Below are positions 54,715 through 63,399 of a stretch of DNA of 64,000 bases, piece by piece. Source of the DNA: JAHEFU01 sp041395205 (GTDB lineage: Bacteria; 4484-113; JAFGCY01); NCBI GenBank assembly GCA_041395205.1, contig JAWLAZ010000002.1:434001-498000 (forward strand). The letters run 5' to 3'. A program made the position numbers and the translations under genes. Position 1 is the stretch's first letter, and each line of letters starts with the position of its first letter. Below the pieces are notes generated by a model. The model searched no databases, was not told the DNA's origin, and was given only the letters and a program-made list of their open reading frames with translations.

Positions 54715-56889
54715 TCAGTGCCAGGGGCCGCGCACCGGCTGCAGGGACAGCGTGCCCTGCCTTGCGAACAGCCGCCAGCGCAGGCGCTGCAGCTCCAGCG
54801 GGTCCAGTTCGTCATTCACGAAGTAGCCGCTGAGCCGCACGCTTCCGGACAGGGCCACCGGCCGGCCCAGTCGCAGCACGCTCGTGCCCGGCAGCTGCTT
54901 CAGCTCATCACCCAGTTCACTGCGCAGGGTCTGGGCCGTGCTGAAGTCGCGCGTGAACAGCCGGAAGCGGTAGACCAGCCCGAAGGGTGGCAACAGTGCC
55001 AGGCGGCGCAGACCCATCTCCTGCATGTAGCGCCGGCCCAGCTCGTCGGGAGCCAGCTCGCTGCCCAGCAGGGCGGGCAGGCGCTCACTGACCAGCCAGG
55101 CCGGACTGTTGCCATCCGGCTCATACAGGCTCAGCAGCCGGGCCAGCATGTCCAGCTCATCCGGCCAGTTCTCGATGTAGCCGACCTGGTTGTCAGCATG
55201 CACATGCACCACCTGCTCCGGAAGGAAACCCTGTGGTGGCTCCAGCAGCTGCGAAGTACCGATCACGCACCAGGTTTCCGGCCCCGGCTGCACGGCGGCC
55301 TGGCTGCCCTGCATGATCAGATCGCCGCTGCGGCGCTGGACTGCCTCCAGGCCCGGCAGCTGCGAGGAGAGTGTCGCCAGACCGCATTTCTGGCAACGCA
55401 GCCGCGCTTCAGCCAGACCGCAGTCCGGGCAGGCATAGGCCTTCTGCTGCTGGCTGAAATGGATGCGCCGCGAGCCGCACTGCGGGCAGTCCGCCAGGCT
55501 GCCGCAGTCCACGCAGCGCAGGCCGCGGCTGCTGCCCAGCCGGTTGAAGTGCACGAGCCTCCGCACTCCGGGCTGGCGCAGTTGCAGTGGCAGGGGGTCG
55601 GTGTCAACGCTGCCGTCATGCCGCTCGACGCCCTCCGCCTGCGGACGCGGCTCCTCCAGCCGCACTATGTAAGGAGGCCCGCTGCCATCCAGCACGGACA
55701 GCCCGAGCTCCAGCAGCCCGAGCCGGCAGCCCCGTCCGGCGATCCCGGCCAGCAGGGCCTCACGGTAATCCAGATGCGGTTCACGCTCCGAGCCATACTG
55801 CGGATGGGTCGGGTCCACAAGGATCACGTCGTCAAATCCGGCCCAGGCAGTCAGCTTCCATGCGGCCGGACCGCCGCATACGACCTGCCCCCCCTCATCC
55901 AGCCTGTCAATGATGTAACTGGCAACACTGATCCCGCTGTCCGAGCCGTACCAGTGGATCCGCGGTGCCAGCCCTGCCAGCTCCGGCCAGATGTGCTGCT
56001 GCAGCCAGAGCTGGGGCAGCACGACCAGCAGCCGCCGGCCGGCGGCGATGGCCAGGGCGCTTTCCGCCCTGAGCATGCCCGTCAGCTCCGAGAGTGTTGC
56101 CCGGACATGGCGCAGCGCGGTTCCGCCCAGCTGCGGGATGTCCGCCAGCAGGCGCCAGCCCTCCGGCCAGTCCGCATCCTGCCAGCCTGATATCTCATCT
56201 ATCTCATCCGCTGCGGGATAGTTCCAGCGCTCCTGCTTCTGCTCGCGGTGCAGCCAGCCCTGCGGATCGAAGGCATCCCCCAGCCCATGCAGGAAGCAGC
56301 CCGGCAGGTAGCCATCACTTGCCATTTCCGCCGATGGATGCTCCGCCTTGTACCAGCGCCGCAGCCGCACATCACTGCGCGTCACGCCCGGCGTGCCGGC
56401 GAACTGCAGCATGAGCCGGATCCCCCCCAGCCGCGCCAGCTCGCTGAGCCGCTTCCAGCCGTTCTCCCTGAGCAGGGTCCGCGCCCGGCCCGTGCCGAGC
56501 TTGCCGCAGAGCTTGCCGATGTTCAGGCGTTCATCCTCCGCGAGCTGCGTACTGTCGCCGATTGCCAGTTCCAGACGCAGCGCATTTGCGACCCCATCCA
56601 GCAGCAGGTGGCCCGCCACTTCATGCACACCCGCTGCCGCCAGTTCCGCGAGCCTCAGCAGCAGCGGACCGATGCGCGGCCACGAATGCTGCAGTTCAAT
56701 CAGCGGCAGCAGCTTCGCCTGCTCCGGCGGCTCAGGGTCCTCACAGAGCACGAGGCCGGTTTCCAGCCTGCCGCGCAGCGAAATGGCAACCAGGCTCCCC
56801 GCTGCCAGCCCGGCCGGTCCGCTGTAGGTGAAGCCGAGCGAGGCCGTCCCCCGGGCCAGAGTGGCGACGATGTATGCCTGCTGCTCCAC
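54715..56889 (-). CDS. priA: PriA-like primosomal protein lacking helicase motifs
   Basis: The 724-residue protein resembles PriA (replication restart) in its N-terminal DNA-binding domain (VEQQAYIVATLARG ... GLAAGSLVAISLRGR) and in the zinc-binding region near residue 455-510 (CVDCGSLADCPQCGS, CPDCG, CQKCG). Walker A (usually GVTGSGKTEVY) is missing; the position near residue 260 reads LSELTGMLRAESALA. The DEEH box is VDPTH. It is therefore probably not a helicase but could still bind forks and load partners, as proposed for actinobacterial PriA. The start is GTG 56889, 6 nt after GATAAT. Confidence 0.82.
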   Translation of the reverse strand: MEQQAYIVATLARGTASLGFTYSGPAGLAAGSLVAISLRGRLETGLVLCEDPEPPEQAKLLPLIELQHSWPRIGPLLLRLAELAAAGVHEVAGHLLLDGVANALRLELAIGDSTQLAEDERLNIGKLCGKLGTGRARTLLRENGWKRLSELARLGGIRLMLQFAGTPGVTRSDVRLRRWYKAEHPSAEMASDGYLPGCFLHGLGDAFDPQGWLHREQKQERWNYPAADEIDEISGWQDADWPEGWRLLADIPQLGGTALRHVRATLSELTGMLRAESALAIAAGRRLLVVLPQLWLQQHIWPELAGLAPRIHWYGSDSGISVASYIIDRLDEGGQVVCGGPAAWKLTAWAGFDDVILVDPTHPQYGSEREPHLDYREALLAGIAGRGCRLGLLELGLSVLDGSGPPYIVRLEEPRPQAEGVERHDGSVDTDPLPLQLRQPGVRRLVHFNRLGSSRGLRCVDCGSLADCPQCGSRRIHFSQQQKAYACPDCGLAEARLRCQKCGLATLSSQLPGLEAVQRRSGDLIMQGSQAAVQPGPETWCVIGTSQLLEPPQGFLPEQVVHVHADNQVGYIENWPDELDMLARLLSLYEPDGNSPAWLVSERLPALLGSELAPDELGRRYMQEMGLRRLALLPPFGLVYRFRLFTRDFSTAQTLRSELGDELKQLPGTSVLRLGRPVALSGSVRLSGYFVNDELDPLELQRLRWRLFARQGTLSLQPVRGPWH

Positions 56890-56895
56890 CCCGGC

Positions 56896-56901
56896 ATTAT
56901 C
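56896..56901 (-). promoter_or_regulatory. -10 box of a leaderless promoter for priA
   Basis: GATAAT (minus strand) ends 6 nt before GTG 56889. It is back to back with the promoter at 56921-56926. Confidence 0.55.
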
Positions 56902-56920
56902 GCAGCAGCCCGGCCGGTGA

Positions 56921-56926
56921 AATAAT
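56921..56926 (+). promoter_or_regulatory. -10 box of a leaderless promoter for the rluA-type gene
   Basis: AATAAT ends 6 nt before GTG 56933. ATG 56927, two codons earlier, touches the box directly and is unlikely to be transcribed as a start codon. Confidence 0.5.
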
Positions 56927-56932
56927 ATGTGT

Positions 56933-58072
56933 GTGGACTCCATCGGCAGAGAATGGCAGGGCTTCGACTACGAAGGCACGAAGGGCGAGCGCGCGGACAT
57001 CGCCGTGACCGTCTGGCTGCGTGCCATGCCGGAGTTCGCCGAGGTCTCACGCTCGCGTGTGCAGAGCCTGATCGAGGACGGCGGCGTGCTCTGCGACGGC
57101 AAGCACATCCCGCGCGGGCAGCGTAACCTGCAGCCGGGGATGCACATCGACGTGCACATCGCCGCCTTGCGCGAACTGCTGCACCCGGTCCCCACCGAAC
57201 AGATCGAACCGCTCGACATCCCGCTGACGATCCTGCATGCCGATGAACACATCGCGGTCGTCGTCAAGCCCGCCGGCCTGACCGTGCATCCCTCCGAGAC
57301 CGAGAGCGGCCCGACGCTCACCGCCGCCCTGCTGCACCACCTCGGCACGCTCTCCGATGCCGGCGGAGCGGACCGCCCCGGGATCGTGCACCGCCTCGAC
57401 AAGGAAACCAGCGGCATGATGGTCGTGGCCCGCAGCAACACGGCGCATATGTCCCTCTCCCGCCAGTTCGCCGACCGCATCACCGAGAAGGAATACCAGG
57501 CGCTGGTGATCGACCCGCCGCCGGAGCCGGCCGGGATCATCGACCTGCCGATCGAGCGCCATCCGCGCAGCCGCCAGAAGATGTGGACCGGCGGGCGGCG
57601 CGGACGCAGCGCGCATACCGAGTTCCGCACCGCTGAGCACTGGGGTCCGCTGACCCTGCTCGACATAGTGATCCACACCGGGCGCACGCATCAGATCCGC
57701 GTACATCTGCAGTCCATCGGCTGTGCGATTGTCAACGACGAGAAGTACGGCACCGGCCGCGTCACAACTCTGCTGCGTTTCCTCGAGACCGGAATCGAGC
57801 GCGGCAGCCTGCGCGCCTGGAGCAATGCCTGGCCGAAGCGGGAGCAGCGCCTGCAGCTGCTGGCCCTGCTGCGGGATTACCCCGGTTTCTTCCTGCATGC
57901 CCGGCGCCTGAGCTTCCTGCACCCGGCCACGGGAGAGCGCCTGCGCTTCGAGACCCCGGTCCCGGAAGTCTGGCAGGCAGTACACGCGCTGACAGGCAGG
58001 CGCTCCGACGGCGAACCTGGCTCTCCGGACGAGGACATGGATGAGCTCGCCCCGCAGTATCCCGGCGGCTGA
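56933..58072 (+). CDS. RluA-family pseudouridine synthase
   Basis: The 379-residue enzyme isomerises uridine to pseudouridine in rRNA or tRNA. It has an S4-like N-terminal domain (about residues 40-85), then KPAGLTVHPSE, the catalytic HRLDKETSGMMVVAR (Asp near residue 154) and TGRTHQIRVHL. An insertion of about 55 residues (LLRFLETGIERGS...) before the last strand is larger than usual. Substrate cannot be told from sequence. The start GTG 56933 is set by the promoter spacing; ATG 56927 is the alternative. Confidence 0.92.
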   Translation: MDSIGREWQGFDYEGTKGERADIAVTVWLRAMPEFAEVSRSRVQSLIEDGGVLCDGKHIPRGQRNLQPGMHIDVHIAALRELLHPVPTEQIEPLDIPLTILHADEHIAVVVKPAGLTVHPSETESGPTLTAALLHHLGTLSDAGGADRPGIVHRLDKETSGMMVVARSNTAHMSLSRQFADRITEKEYQALVIDPPPEPAGIIDLPIERHPRSRQKMWTGGRRGRSAHTEFRTAEHWGPLTLLDIVIHTGRTHQIRVHLQSIGCAIVNDEKYGTGRVTTLLRFLETGIERGSLRAWSNAWPKREQRLQLLALLRDYPGFFLHARRLSFLHPATGERLRFETPVPEVWQAVHALTGRRSDGEPGSPDEDMDELAPQYPGG

Positions 58073-58141
58073 GCGGGAAGCAACTCAGCAACCAGGGGCT
58101 GACAATCAGTCCTCCCTGCCTGCGTCCGGCACACGACACGC

Positions 58142-58147
58142 TATAAT
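58142..58147 (+). promoter_or_regulatory. -10 box of the tRNA-Gln promoter
   Basis: TATAAT ends 12 nt before the mature tRNA 5' end. Confidence 0.6.
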
Positions 58148-58159
58148 CACTGACCGCAC

Positions 58160-58230
58160 AGGGGAATGGTGTAACGGTAGCACTACTGGTTTTGGTCCAG
58201 TCAGTTCGGGTTCGAATCCTGGTTCCCCTG
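58160..58230 (+). tRNA. tRNA-Gln (anticodon TTG)
   Basis: A full cloverleaf can be folded: acceptor AGGGGAA with TTCCCCT, D-stem GTG/CAC, anticodon stem ACTGG/CCAGT with loop TTTTGGT (anticodon TTG), and T-loop TTCGAAT. The discriminator base is G and CCA is not encoded. Confidence 0.95.
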
Positions 58231-58285
58231 TTCTCCTCCCCAGGCTCCCACATCCCCCGGTTTTGCATTAAGATCTATACATGCC

Positions 58286-58963
58286 ATGGACGGTTGCGGA
58301 AGCCCGCTGCCGCCCAGGATGGATTTTGAGCATGAGGCCAAAGCAGTGAATATGCAGAACACTCTTGAGTTCAACGACAAGCCGGTCTGGCAGCAGCTGA
58401 TCCGCATCGGCGGAAACCTGAAGCTCGGCTATCTCACGGGTGACAACCGTTACCAGCAGTGGGTGCTCAAGCTGCCTGGCAAGGTGGGCCGGATGTACAA
58501 CATGTACATCCTCGGACGCCCGGAAGAGGTTGAGGCCTCCATTCCCAAGGGCTGGACGGACTGGCGTCCCTTCGGCCGCCTGCTGCGCGTGCTGCCTGCC
58601 ATCGCTGATGCTCCGCGCAAGTACGGGCTCGGTGCACTGGACATCGCCCAGACCCTCAATGAGGACCGCATCAAGCATTTCCTGCTCAGCCTGCCCAGCA
58701 GCTTCAGTGTGGGCGGCCGCATCGTACGCTTCACCCGCGAGGAACTCGCCGAACTGGCGGAGGGACTTGACCAGTGGCTGATCGGCAAGCGCATCGTGCA
58801 GGAACTGCTGCTGCGCAATGAGCAGAGCCGCCAGCTCAGCATCACCCTGCCCGTCGAGCTCTGCGGACGGCTGGCCGATGAAGCCAGGCAGCGTATGAAG
58901 AGTGCGGGTCAGCTCGTGGTGGAGATCCTGCAGGAACGCTACGACGAGGCTGAGCAGGTCTGA
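58286..58963 (+). CDS. Unknown protein with C-terminal ribbon-helix-helix-like domain
   Basis: The 225-residue protein has a conserved-looking N-terminal domain (VWQQLIRIGGNLKLGYLTGDN ...) of no family I know. It ends in LSITLPVELCGRLADEARQRMKSAGQLVVEILQERYDE, which has the strand-helix-helix shape of a CopG/ribbon-helix-helix DNA-binding domain. The start is uncertain: ATG 58286 (4 nt after TATACA) or ATG 58352, where a 22-codon frame from 58281 ends 2 nt upstream. It follows tRNA-Gln. Confidence 0.6.
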   Translation: MDGCGSPLPPRMDFEHEAKAVNMQNTLEFNDKPVWQQLIRIGGNLKLGYLTGDNRYQQWVLKLPGKVGRMYNMYILGRPEEVEASIPKGWTDWRPFGRLLRVLPAIADAPRKYGLGALDIAQTLNEDRIKHFLLSLPSSFSVGGRIVRFTREELAELAEGLDQWLIGKRIVQELLLRNEQSRQLSITLPVELCGRLADEARQRMKSAGQLVVEILQERYDEAEQV

Positions 58964-58970
58964 GCGCCGG

Positions 58971-59717
58971 CTAGCCCGCCCCGTTTTCCGCAATCCAGTC
59001 CAGTGCCACATGCAGCTCATGCTGCAGTTCCTGCGCATGCGTGAACCAGACCATATGCGCTGCTCCCTCGATCTCCAGATAGCGCGCACGGGGCAGCAGG
59101 GCTGAAAGCTGGCGCGTCGGCCAGTTGGGACGGATGTCCGCCGCGCCGTTGATGAAGGCCACCGGCAGCCGCAGGCGGGACAGATCACGCTGGATGAATT
59201 CGCTGCGGCAGTACTCGCGCCAGCTGGCATTGCCAATCCGGTTCACCTCGGGATCGGCATGGAACTCCAGACCCTGCAGGTCGCCCCCCGTCTCATCCCA
59301 GCGCTGGTGGAACTCCGCGCTCCAGTGCCGGTCGTCCACGATCTTCCCCCCGGCGATGCCGATGATCCCGGCAATGTTGTCAGGATGCCTGAGTGCATGC
59401 AGCAGCGCGTGGTTCGGACCCTGGCTGTGCCCGAGCAGCACACAGTGCTCCATCCCGTAGTGGCGGCGCACGGCCTCCGCATCCGCGACCGTCGTTGCCA
59501 GCTCATACCGCCCGTCCCAGTCCGAGCGTCCGCAGCCCCGGCTCTCGAATCTGGCGACGCGGCAACGCTCCTCCAGCAGTGCGGCCACGGGAGCCAGGTA
59601 GTCGCTGCAGCCGGGTCCGCCGTTGAACATCAGCACGGGAATGCCATCCGGATTGCCGCTTACGCAGCTCCAGATCCGCGCGTGTGCGCTGTCAACGAAT
59701 TGCTCGCTTTCCTGCAT
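58971..59717 (-). CDS. Alpha/beta hydrolase (proline iminopeptidase-like)
   Basis: The 248-residue protein has the oxyanion motif FNGGPGCSD, the nucleophile elbow GHSQGP (Ser near residue 97), a likely acid in NGAADIRPNWP and the His in GAAHMVW. The GGPG motif is like proline iminopeptidases, but the size is smaller and the substrate is open. ATG 59717 is 6 nt after TAGAAT. Confidence 0.85.
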   Translation of the reverse strand: MQESEQFVDSAHARIWSCVSGNPDGIPVLMFNGGPGCSDYLAPVAALLEERCRVARFESRGCGRSDWDGRYELATTVADAEAVRRHYGMEHCVLLGHSQGPNHALLHALRHPDNIAGIIGIAGGKIVDDRHWSAEFHQRWDETGGDLQGLEFHADPEVNRIGNASWREYCRSEFIQRDLSRLRLPVAFINGAADIRPNWPTRQLSALLPRARYLEIEGAAHMVWFTHAQELQHELHVALDWIAENGAG

Positions 59718-59723
59718 GCGGGG

Positions 59724-59729
59724 ATTCTA
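59724..59729 (-). promoter_or_regulatory. -10 box of a leaderless promoter for the hydrolase gene
   Basis: TAGAAT (minus strand) ends 6 nt before ATG 59717. Its first three bases are also the TAG stop codon of the upstream TPR gene. Confidence 0.6.
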
Positions 59730-61886
59730 GTCGCTGCTGCGCCGGCTGAACCAGCTGCGGATCTGCTGCCAGACGCTGCGCTGGTCCGGTCCGCCCGCAC
59801 ACAGGCGCTGCTGTTCGGCGGCTTCGCGGCGGCGGCCGAGCTTGCGGTAGGCCAGGGCCAGGGCGCTGTGCAGCATCTGCCCGCTGAAGCCCAGGCTGGC
59901 CGCCTCCTCCAGCTCCATCGCAGCGTTGTCAAACTGCTCGCGCAGCAGCAGGATCTGCCCGAGCAGCATCCGGTGCCGGGCGCTGGACGGGTTCTCATCC
60001 ACGAGATTGCGCGCGAGCGCCGTGGCCTCGCCCAGCAGTTCCGCGTCGCACATCGCCACCACGAGCCTGGTTTCCGTGGCGCTGCTGGCCGGCAGCAGCT
60101 CCAGGCATTCCAGCAGGGCCTCACGCGCCATGTGCGTGTTGCCAAGTTCCAGCTGCACGAGCCCCAGCTCCAGGCTGGCCTCGCAGTCCGGTTCCATCTG
60201 TTCCAGCGCGGCGGTGATGTGGTCCAGCGCCTCATGCTGGCGGCCCAGCCGCCGGAGCACCACGCCCATGTGCAGCAGCAGCTCCGGTGTCGGCGTCAGC
60301 TCTCCGAGCGCACTGAGCGAGCTCAGCAGTTCGCGGTCCCGGCGCTGGTCGAGCATCTTCCTGACAACTGGAATGATGCTGCGCGCATCCGGCACGCCGA
60401 GCGCACGGCAGCCGGCCACGGCGCGTACTAGCTCTGTTGGACTGCCCTGTTCGAGCGCCGCTGCGGCAAAGTAGCGCCAGGCCCAGATGCAGTCGGCATC
60501 GCGCTGCACGCGCAGGCTGCACAGTTCACTGACTTCCGGGAAGCGCGCCTGCAGATACAGGCAACGGGCCAGACCCTCGAGGCAGGCCTCATCTCCGGGA
60601 GCGACCTGCAGCGCCTGGCGCATCCAGGCCTCGGCCTGGGCCGGGCGACCGGCATCCAGTTCCAGCAGGCCGCTGTTGTAATAGGGCACGGGGAAGTCCG
60701 GCCGCACCTCCATCGCCTTTGCATAGCAGCTGCGTGCCGCCTCCCGGCTGCCCAGGCAGGCATGCACGGCCCCGAGCGTCACGAGACAGTCCGGGTCGTC
60801 CGGCCGCAGTTCCAGGGAAAGCAGCAGCTGCTCGCGGGCCGGTTCATAGTGCCCGAGGTTGTAGAGCATGTTGCCGAAGTGGTTGCGCAGCGAGGCGTCG
60901 TCAGGATGCAGGCCGATGGCGCGGCGGTAGGTCGCCAGCGCCTCCTCGGTGCGGCCGAGCCGCTCCAGCACGATCGCGCTGTCATGCAGGCCCGGCAGGT
61001 TCTCCGGATCAAGCTCCAGCAGGCGCGCGAACCAGAAGGCCGCTGTCTCGTACTCACCGGATTCCGCATGCAGCAGCCCGGCGTTGTAGAGTGTCGAGCT
61101 GTTGCCCGGGTCACGCTCCACCGCCTGGCGCACGGCCAGCATCGCCTCCTCCTCGCGCCCGAGATCCCGCAGCGCGGTGGCGATGTCGCAGAGCAGTTCG
61201 GAGTCGTCCATGCCGAGCGTACTGGCTTCACGGAAACTCGTGAGTGCGGATTCGGGGTCCTCCAGATGCAGCTGCACGCGCCCCAGCAGCTGACGTGCCA
61301 GGGTCTCCTGCGGATTGCGGCGCACGACCTCGGTCAGCAGCTCCGCCGCCCGTGCATGCTGATCCGCTGCCCACCAGGCGCGGGCCAGGTTGCGCAGCAG
61401 GTTCAGATTGTCAGGTTCAATCCCGCGGGCCTGCTCCAGCACCTCGGCGGCCTCGGCATGCCGGTTGAGCGCGGCATAGCCCGCCGCCAGCCCGAACAGC
61501 ATCCGCACGTCTCCGGGAGCCAGGCTCACCGCCTGGCGGTACTCCGCCAGCGCTTCATCCCGGCGGCTGAGCTGGGCCAGTGCCGTTGCCAGGCCGAGGT
61601 GCAGGCTGGCCCGGCCATCCACGCATTCCAGGGCCTCGCTGTAGCAGTCCAGCGCCTCATCATAGTCACCCATGCGGATCAGCAGGTTGCCAAGCATCTC
61701 CAGGATCGCCGGGTCCCCCGGACGCAGCACATTCGCCTGGCGCAGTTCCGCGAGCGCCTCCACCGGCCGGTCCAGCTTCTCCAGCAGGGCCGCGATCCGG
61801 CAGTGCAGCGCGGGGTCCTGTGGATACTCGCGCACCTGGCGCTCCAGTTCCAGCAGTTTCATGCGCAGTTCATCGGGTGTGTGCAT
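59727..61886 (-). CDS. Large tetratricopeptide-repeat protein
   Basis: The 719-residue protein is built almost wholly of TPR units (about 18-20), for example ALAELRQANVLRPGDPAILEMLGNL and EALATYRRAIGLHPDDASLRNHFGN. No catalytic or membrane domain is visible, so it is a cytoplasmic scaffold or partner protein of unknown target. A weak TAGGCT lies 7 nt before the ATG. Confidence 0.88.
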   Translation of the reverse strand: MHTPDELRMKLLELERQVREYPQDPALHCRIAALLEKLDRPVEALAELRQANVLRPGDPAILEMLGNLLIRMGDYDEALDCYSEALECVDGRASLHLGLATALAQLSRRDEALAEYRQAVSLAPGDVRMLFGLAAGYAALNRHAEAAEVLEQARGIEPDNLNLLRNLARAWWAADQHARAAELLTEVVRRNPQETLARQLLGRVQLHLEDPESALTSFREASTLGMDDSELLCDIATALRDLGREEEAMLAVRQAVERDPGNSSTLYNAGLLHAESGEYETAAFWFARLLELDPENLPGLHDSAIVLERLGRTEEALATYRRAIGLHPDDASLRNHFGNMLYNLGHYEPAREQLLLSLELRPDDPDCLVTLGAVHACLGSREAARSCYAKAMEVRPDFPVPYYNSGLLELDAGRPAQAEAWMRQALQVAPGDEACLEGLARCLYLQARFPEVSELCSLRVQRDADCIWAWRYFAAAALEQGSPTELVRAVAGCRALGVPDARSIIPVVRKMLDQRRDRELLSSLSALGELTPTPELLLHMGVVLRRLGRQHEALDHITAALEQMEPDCEASLELGLVQLELGNTHMAREALLECLELLPASSATETRLVVAMCDAELLGEATALARNLVDENPSSARHRMLLGQILLLREQFDNAAMELEEAASLGFSGQMLHSALALAYRKLGRRREAAEQQRLCAGGPDQRSVWQQIRSWFSRRSSD

Positions 61887-61973
61887 CTCATTCAGCCTAA
61901 CACCTGCAATCCCGGCGCGGGTTATTTTGCAGTGAAGGCTTGCGGACAGTCCGCTCCGCCCTGCTGTTCGCTG

Positions 61974-62627
61974 CTAAGCGTCCTGCTGTACCGTGCCGGC
62001 CAGCAGCTTGCCCAGCGCCTGGGTCAGGCGCGAAACCGCCGCATGCAGCGCTGCCTGGCCCGGCAGCTCCCAGCCATACTGCTCCTGCGGTCCCCTGCAT
62101 TCGGTTGTCATCGGCACGTGCACGAACAGGCAGTGCGTGGGCATGCTGCGCCGCGCAGTGTATTCCAGCGCTGCATAGTAGACATGGTTGCAGACGAAGT
62201 TGCCGGCGTGATTGGAGATGGTGAAGCGCAGCTCGCCATCCTCCCCTGTTGCCGTTTCCGCCAGCAGCTCCGCCAGCGGCAGCCTGCTCTGCATCGCCAG
62301 CGGCGTGCCGGACACGATCTCCCGGCCGCTGCGCAGTTCGCCGGCATTGTCAGCCAGGCTGCAGTCATCGAGGTTGACGGCGACACGCTCCAGGCAGATC
62401 GCCTGGCGGTTCTGGGCCACGCCGAAACAGAGGCAGAGCTGCGGATGCAGTTCATCCAGCAGGGCCCGGATCCGCTGTTCGCTCCCCCCGTAGCTCGTGG
62501 GCAGCAGCTCCAGCCGCAGCGCCGCATCCGCATGGAAGTCCGCCGCACTGAGCTGTCCGAGCAGGCGCTGGCTGGGATTGTCAACCAGCCTGCCGAAGGG
62601 CTCGAACCCGGTCACGAGGATCTGCAC
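61974..62627 (-). CDS. pcp: Pyroglutamyl-peptidase I
   Basis: The enzyme removes N-terminal pyroglutamate. The 217-residue protein has ILVTGFEPFG, the Glu region ICLERVAVNLDD, the catalytic Cys in SNHAGNFVCNHVYY and the His in FVHVPM. The start is GTG 62627, 6 nt after TATGCT. It is divergent from the methylase gene with a 46-nt gap. Confidence 0.9.
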   Translation of the reverse strand: MQILVTGFEPFGRLVDNPSQRLLGQLSAADFHADAALRLELLPTSYGGSEQRIRALLDELHPQLCLCFGVAQNRQAICLERVAVNLDDCSLADNAGELRSGREIVSGTPLAMQSRLPLAELLAETATGEDGELRFTISNHAGNFVCNHVYYAALEYTARRSMPTHCLFVHVPMTTECRGPQEQYGWELPGQAALHAAVSRLTQALGKLLAGTVQQDA

Positions 62628-62633
62628 GAAAGC

Positions 62634-62639
62634 AGCATA
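62634..62639 (-). promoter_or_regulatory. -10 box of a leaderless promoter for pcp
   Basis: TATGCT (minus strand) ends 6 nt before GTG 62627. Confidence 0.5.
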
Positions 62640-62661
62640 GCAGAGCCGCCCCGTCCTGCAT

Positions 62662-62667
62662 TAGAAT
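62662..62667 (+). promoter_or_regulatory. -10 box of a leaderless promoter for the TrmH-type gene
   Basis: TAGAAT ends 6 nt before GTG 62674. Confidence 0.55.
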
Positions 62668-62673
62668 CGCGCT

Positions 62674-63261
62674 GTGCATACCCCCGACAGAATCAGCCGC
62701 ATCGGCCGCGTGGTCGCCATGCGCCAGCAGGGTGCCGTCGTGCTGGAGAACATCCACGACCGCCACAATGCCCAGGCCGTGATGCGCTCCTGTGATGCCT
62801 TCGGCATCCAGCGCATCTGCCTCGTGTTCTCCCGCGAGCAGCGCTTCGACCCCCGCGTCTTCGGCCACAAGAGCAGTTCCAGCGCGCACAAATGGCTGCA
62901 CTACTCATTCCATGAAAGCATCGAGGAGTGCTACGGCGAACTGCAGGCCGAGGGCTACCGCATCCTCGCCACCGACATCGGAGAGGACTGCGTGGAGCTT
63001 CCCGCGGCCGACCTGCTGCAGCCCCGCACGGCGCTCGTGTTCGGCAATGAACACCGCGGCCTGACCCGCAGCGCGCGCAGCCTGGCAGACGGCCTGATCA
63101 CCGTGCCGATGCGTGGCATGGTGCAGAGCCTGAATCTGTCCGTCACAGCGGCACTCTGCCTCTATGAACTGACGCGCCAGCGCAGTCTGGCCGGGATGGA
63201 GCGCTTTGCGCTCGAAGCGGATGCCCAGGCTGCCCTGCAGCAGGAATTCCAGCTCTGGTGA
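62674..63261 (+). CDS. SpoU/TrmH-family RNA 2'-O-methyltransferase
   Basis: The 195-residue SPOUT enzyme has ENIHDRHNAQAVMRSCDAFG (motif 1), LVFGNEHRGL (motif 2) and VPMRGMVQSLNLSVTAAL (motif 3, with the S-adenosylmethionine knot). Motif 1 and overall length are closest to tRNA (Gm18) methyltransferase TrmH. GTG 62674 is a leaderless-type start. Confidence 0.9.
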   Translation: MHTPDRISRIGRVVAMRQQGAVVLENIHDRHNAQAVMRSCDAFGIQRICLVFSREQRFDPRVFGHKSSSSAHKWLHYSFHESIEECYGELQAEGYRILATDIGEDCVELPAADLLQPRTALVFGNEHRGLTRSARSLADGLITVPMRGMVQSLNLSVTAALCLYELTRQRSLAGMERFALEADAQAALQQEFQLW

Positions 63262-63338
63262 GTCCGGAAGCTGCATGCAGGCGGTGGACATTTCCCTTTG
63301 TGTGTGATTTCCGTGGGATTCATGTGAAGGCTGCTTGC

Positions 63339-63344
63339 TAGAAT
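63339..63344 (+). promoter_or_regulatory. -10 box upstream of the DUF47 gene
   Basis: TAGAAT lies about 55 nt before ATG 63400. Here a GGAG is present before the start, so this gene appears to have a normal leader. Confidence 0.4.
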
Positions 63345-63399
63345 ATGCGCACCGGTGACTGTGGGAAGAGCGCCGGAGCGCATCATCGTGGAGTTGGGA

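Noticed and set aside
60762..62795. 677-codon open frame on the plus strand
   Set aside because: It spans the TPR and pcp genes antisense and matches no family; composition artefact.
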